Shown: positions 61,895-64,000 of the stretch, in pieces
How positions within the stretch are numbered: the stretch's first letter is position 1
Layout: the number at the start of each line of letters is the position of its first letter
From: an uncultured Caldilineales bacterium
GTDB lineage: Bacteria > Chloroflexota > Anaerolineae > JAAEKA01
Direction of reading: 5' to 3'
NCBI GenBank assembly: GCA_937907455.1
Contig: CALESQ010000081.1
Span: 14,201 to 78,200, forward strand
Length of the DNA stretch: 64,000 nucleotides
Translations under genes and position numbers: made by a program
The notes under the pieces: model-generated
What the model was told of the DNA's origin: nothing
Database searches by the model: none
Seen by the model: the letters and a program-made list of their open reading frames with translations, nothing else

Positions 61895-63004
61895 GTGGAC
61901 TATGACCGTCTGGCTGAGGTGGCTGCCGGCTTTGGCCGCAATGCCGAGGCCGCGGCTGCGCTGCAAAAAGCCATCCAGCACAGCGTGGAGGCGCTGCAGC
62001 AGGGCGGTTGGGAGGGCCGCGGCTCGGCCGCGTTCTTCGCCGAGATGCAGAGCGAGATCATGCCTGCGCTGCAACGGCTGGGCGCTGCCCTGCGCCAGGG
62101 GCAGCAGGTGAGTGGGCAGCTCAGCCGCCTGCTGCGTCAAGCCGAAGAGGAAGCGGCTGAGCCGTTCCGGGGACAGGCGACCGCGGCGGCGGTGGCGGCC
62201 GATCCTGAAGTCAGTCCGGTGCATGATCCAAGTCGGGATCGGGAGTATCTATGGGGATTGATCAAGGATCGCTACTACTACGATCCGCAGTATCGTCTCT
62301 TCGAGGGCAGTATCTCGCCCGATGGTATCAGCCCGGGAGATGTCCAACAGCGCGCCTTGGGAGATTGCTATTTCTTAGCAGCGTTGGCTTCCGTGGCTCA
62401 GCAGCACCCGGAGGTCATCTGGGATGCTATCAAGGACAACGGCGATGGCACTTACACGGTCACTTTCTATCAGGATGGCAAGCCGGTACAGATCACTGTA
62501 GACAACGAATTTCCGGTTCGGGAAGATAGCAACGGCAATCCCACCGCGCAGCCGGTATATGCCAACACAGGCAGTTCGCCGCAGGAGTTATGGCCAATGA
62601 TCATGGAAAAGGCCTATGCTCAACTGGACGGCAACAGCTATCCCCGAATCGAAGGCGGATGGCCGGGCGAAGCAGTAGAATTGCTGACCGGCAAACCGGC
62701 GCAGCGGCTTGATCTGGAGGCTTCGACACCGGAAGAAACCCAGGCACACTTGCAGGAGTTGCAGAATTACCTGAATGATGGGCATTATCTGACGGCCGCC
62801 ACGCGGCCTGGAGGGTTTTTTGAAAACACGGACAAATGGCCCAAGAATATTGTCCCTCTTCATGCTTATTCAATTGAACGTGTTGATGTGGAACATGGGT
62901 TGATCTATATCCGCAATCCATGGGGAAGCAGTTACGCACCCGCGCCCATGACGTTGGAAGAATTCAACACCTACTACAACTACACCACGGTTAATACATC
63001 GTAA
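61874..63004 (+). CDS. WXG100-calpain-like cysteine protease effector
   Basis: 376 residues. WXG domain 1-98 (GGWEGRGSAAFF; RQAEEEAAEPFRG), short linker, then a calpain (peptidase C2) core: QRALGDCYFLAALAS with Cys165, LHAYSIERV with His330 and YIRNPWGSSY with Asn348, the complete triad in the right order; DNEFPVRED and WPMIMEKAYAQLDG are further calpain landmarks. An intracellular target protease toxin, or less likely a self-processing factor, is inferred. The last codons and stop lie in a MITE-like element (62991-63178). A lipoprotein gene follows. Confidence 0.88.
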   Translation: MTAPVIQVDYDRLAEVAAGFGRNAEAAAALQKAIQHSVEALQQGGWEGRGSAAFFAEMQSEIMPALQRLGAALRQGQQVSGQLSRLLRQAEEEAAEPFRGQATAAAVAADPEVSPVHDPSRDREYLWGLIKDRYYYDPQYRLFEGSISPDGISPGDVQQRALGDCYFLAALASVAQQHPEVIWDAIKDNGDGTYTVTFYQDGKPVQITVDNEFPVREDSNGNPTAQPVYANTGSSPQELWPMIMEKAYAQLDGNSYPRIEGGWPGEAVELLTGKPAQRLDLEASTPEETQAHLQELQNYLNDGHYLTAATRPGGFFENTDKWPKNIVPLHAYSIERVDVEHGLIYIRNPWGSSYAPAPMTLEEFNTYYNYTTVNTS

Positions 63005-63178
63005 GCAAAGTTGTTGCGTGAAGTCCAGCAAGCCAAACGCTCTCATCGGTGTCACTCCGAACGCAGTGAGGAGTCCCCCGTGCGTTCGTGAGAAGATTCC
63101 TCGGCCCTGACGGGCCTCGGAATGACAGGCTATCAGCAATTCCGCAATAGGCGCATACTTAATTTACGATGTAGTTAA
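62991..63178 (-). repeat. MITE-like element, copy 3, with terminal inverted repeats
   Basis: Reverse orientation of the elements at 18847 and 45950 (63046-63132 carries CGGAATGACA and its palindromic partner). Its ends TTAATACATCGTAA and TTTACGATGTAGTTAA are imperfect inverted repeats bounded by TTAA. The left end gives the calpain effector its stop codon. Confidence 0.75.
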
Positions 63179-63230
63179 TGTATCAGGAATCCCATGATTA
63201 ATAAATTCACTGTTTCATCAGGAGCCAATC

Positions 63231-63659
63231 ATGATACAAATTAGATTATGGACAGTTTGGCTAATTCTAGCAGGATGTGTATTGGCTAGCTGCAATTCTT
63301 CCTCACATATCGGCCACCAGGAGGCAACAACGATGGCAAAATCAACCTATGTAGATCAAATAAGTATTCAAGAAACGACAGTAGGTGGGTTTGGTAATGG
63401 CTTGGATATAGGTTTGGAAACCGTGTCGAGGAGGGGGACTTATGTGGATAGCACAGGCCATGAGCGAACCGGCACAGTGGCGCGCATAGCGGTTTCTCAA
63501 AGCCGTGATGAGCCAGCGGAAAGTATTACAGTCTACGAGGGCATGATTTTCTCCGTGGGTGAGCAACGCTTTCAGGTAATCGAACTCAAGCCCAACAGTT
63601 CGTTGAGTGTGAAGCCCGGCAGCAGCAACGGCTACATCACCATTGGGCAGTTGCCCTGA
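63231..63659 (+). CDS. small lipoprotein, putative immunity
   Basis: 142 residues. Lipobox VLASC (Cys about 21), Ser/Thr-rich start, then a beta body (RTGTVARIAVSQSRDEPAES; ITVYEGMIFSVGEQRFQVIE). AGGAG 6 nt before ATG. A body of this pattern, lying between a protease effector and the next promoter box, fits the cassette scheme, but separation from the effector by a mobile element weakens the pairing. Confidence 0.6.
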   Translation: MIQIRLWTVWLILAGCVLASCNSSSHIGHQEATTMAKSTYVDQISIQETTVGGFGNGLDIGLETVSRRGTYVDSTGHERTGTVARIAVSQSRDEPAESITVYEGMIFSVGEQRFQVIELKPNSSLSVKPGSSNGYITIGQLP

Positions 63660-63679
63660 TCCGACGAGCGTAGCCCGCG

Positions 63680-63744
63680 TTCACGAAAAATTCAGAAAAT
63701 CTTCAGGAAAAATTCAAGATTTTTCTGGCGAGGTGTGGTAGACT
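63680..63744 (+). promoter_or_regulatory. WXG regulon promoter 8
   Basis: TTCACGAAAAA, TTCAGAAAATC, TTCAGGAAAAA, TTCAAGATTTT (63680-63723), then TGG-TAGACT (63739-63744), 59 bp spacing. Precedes the effector cut by the window end. Confidence 0.8.
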
Positions 63745-63816
63745 AAGGATAATAGGGCAGTGAGCAGGCAGGAGCTTGCGGACTGTCAACAGCCAAGACG
63801 TTCAGGAGGTATCCCC

Positions 63817-64000
63817 ATGGCAGCAGAAGAGATTCGGGCCGACTATGAGCAATTGTCTCAGGTGGCCAACCGCTTTGGCACCCAGAGTCAGCAGATCCAG
63901 CAGATGACGCAGCGCGTGCAGAAGAGCATGGAGACGTTGAAATCGGGGTGGGAAGGGCGGGGTTCGCAAGCCTTTTTCAATGAGATGCAGGGCAAGGTGT
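63817..64000 (+). CDS. WXG100-like effector, 3' end outside window
   Basis: First 61 residues only: MAAEEIRADYEQLSQVANRF and turn SGWEGRGSQAFFNEM. Strong AGGAGG before the ATG. The C-terminal domain is unknown; the gene shows the array continues to the right. Confidence 0.8.
   Translation, partial: MAAEEIRADYEQLSQVANRFGTQSQQIQQMTQRVQKSMETLKSGWEGRGSQAFFNEMQGKV

Overview
The window (about 58-60% G+C by eye) most likely comes from a member of the Chloroflexota, perhaps the Anaerolineae/Caldilineae side. This is inferred, not proven, from a nurA-herA pair, secreted beta-propeller proteins with DUF11-like domains ending in a YLPVALR/FLPLMIR-type tail, Ser/Thr kinases with extracytoplasmic sensor domains, FHA and VWA proteins, and many WXG100-type proteins. 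No rRNA, tRNA or CRISPR array was seen.

Region 1 (1-23171) is mostly housekeeping: an LCP-family wall enzyme (truncated by the window edge), a membrane PP2C-like/NHL protein, a nurA-HAS barrel-herA DNA-end-processing operon, a DUF262/HNH defence gene flanked by wrecks of a type I restriction system (hsdS tail, YgjP-like metallopeptidase tail), a membrane protein of unknown role, tsaD, a metallophosphoesterase, a P450, a CcrM-like adenine methyltransferase, a cation/proton antiporter with a PII-like partner, a glycosyltransferase, an M32 carboxypeptidase, a PAP2 phosphatase and RNase J. Several promoters place the -10 box 7 nt before the start codon, suggesting leaderless transcripts.

Region 2 (23208-48909) is a polymorphic effector array: nine genes or pseudogenes whose first ~100 residues are one WXG100-like domain and whose C-termini differ (Gly/Ser-rich, lipase-like, PD-(D/E)XK/CdiA-like nuclease, two related unknown toxin domains, a glycine-zipper membrane domain, others). 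Each is followed by small immunity-like genes, lipoproteins or an EspG-like putative chaperone (six or seven paralogues). The array shows heavy recombination: near-identical 5' modules, frameshifts, in-frame stop codons, a deletion between short direct repeats, orphan toxin tails and immunity-gene scraps. Two more WXG genes (a calpain-like protease effector and one cut by the window end) lie at 61874-64000.

Region 3 (48930-61573) is a signalling locus: two VWA-TM-FHA proteins, a membrane PP2C phosphatase, a secreted BNR-type propeller protein, a membrane Ser/Thr kinase, a secreted Kelch-type protein and an FHA domain fused to an OmpR/PhoB-type winged helix. Kinase and phosphatase carry homologous extracytoplasmic domains.

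The most interesting point is a regulatory link. Eight of the eleven WXG genes are preceded by the same element: four 11-bp direct repeats (TTCAnGAAAAA-like) followed at an almost invariant 59 bp (60 once) by an extended -10 box and no recognisable -35 box. Such 11-bp direct repeats are the classical target geometry of OmpR/PhoB-type winged helices, and the only such DNA-binding protein in the window is the FHA-winged-helix protein encoded between the kinase operon and the last WXG genes. I propose a phosphothreonine-switched regulon in which kinase and phosphatase sense the same outside cue and FHA-wHTH activates a type VII-like toxin arsenal. The secretion ATPase (EccC/EssC type) is not in this window.
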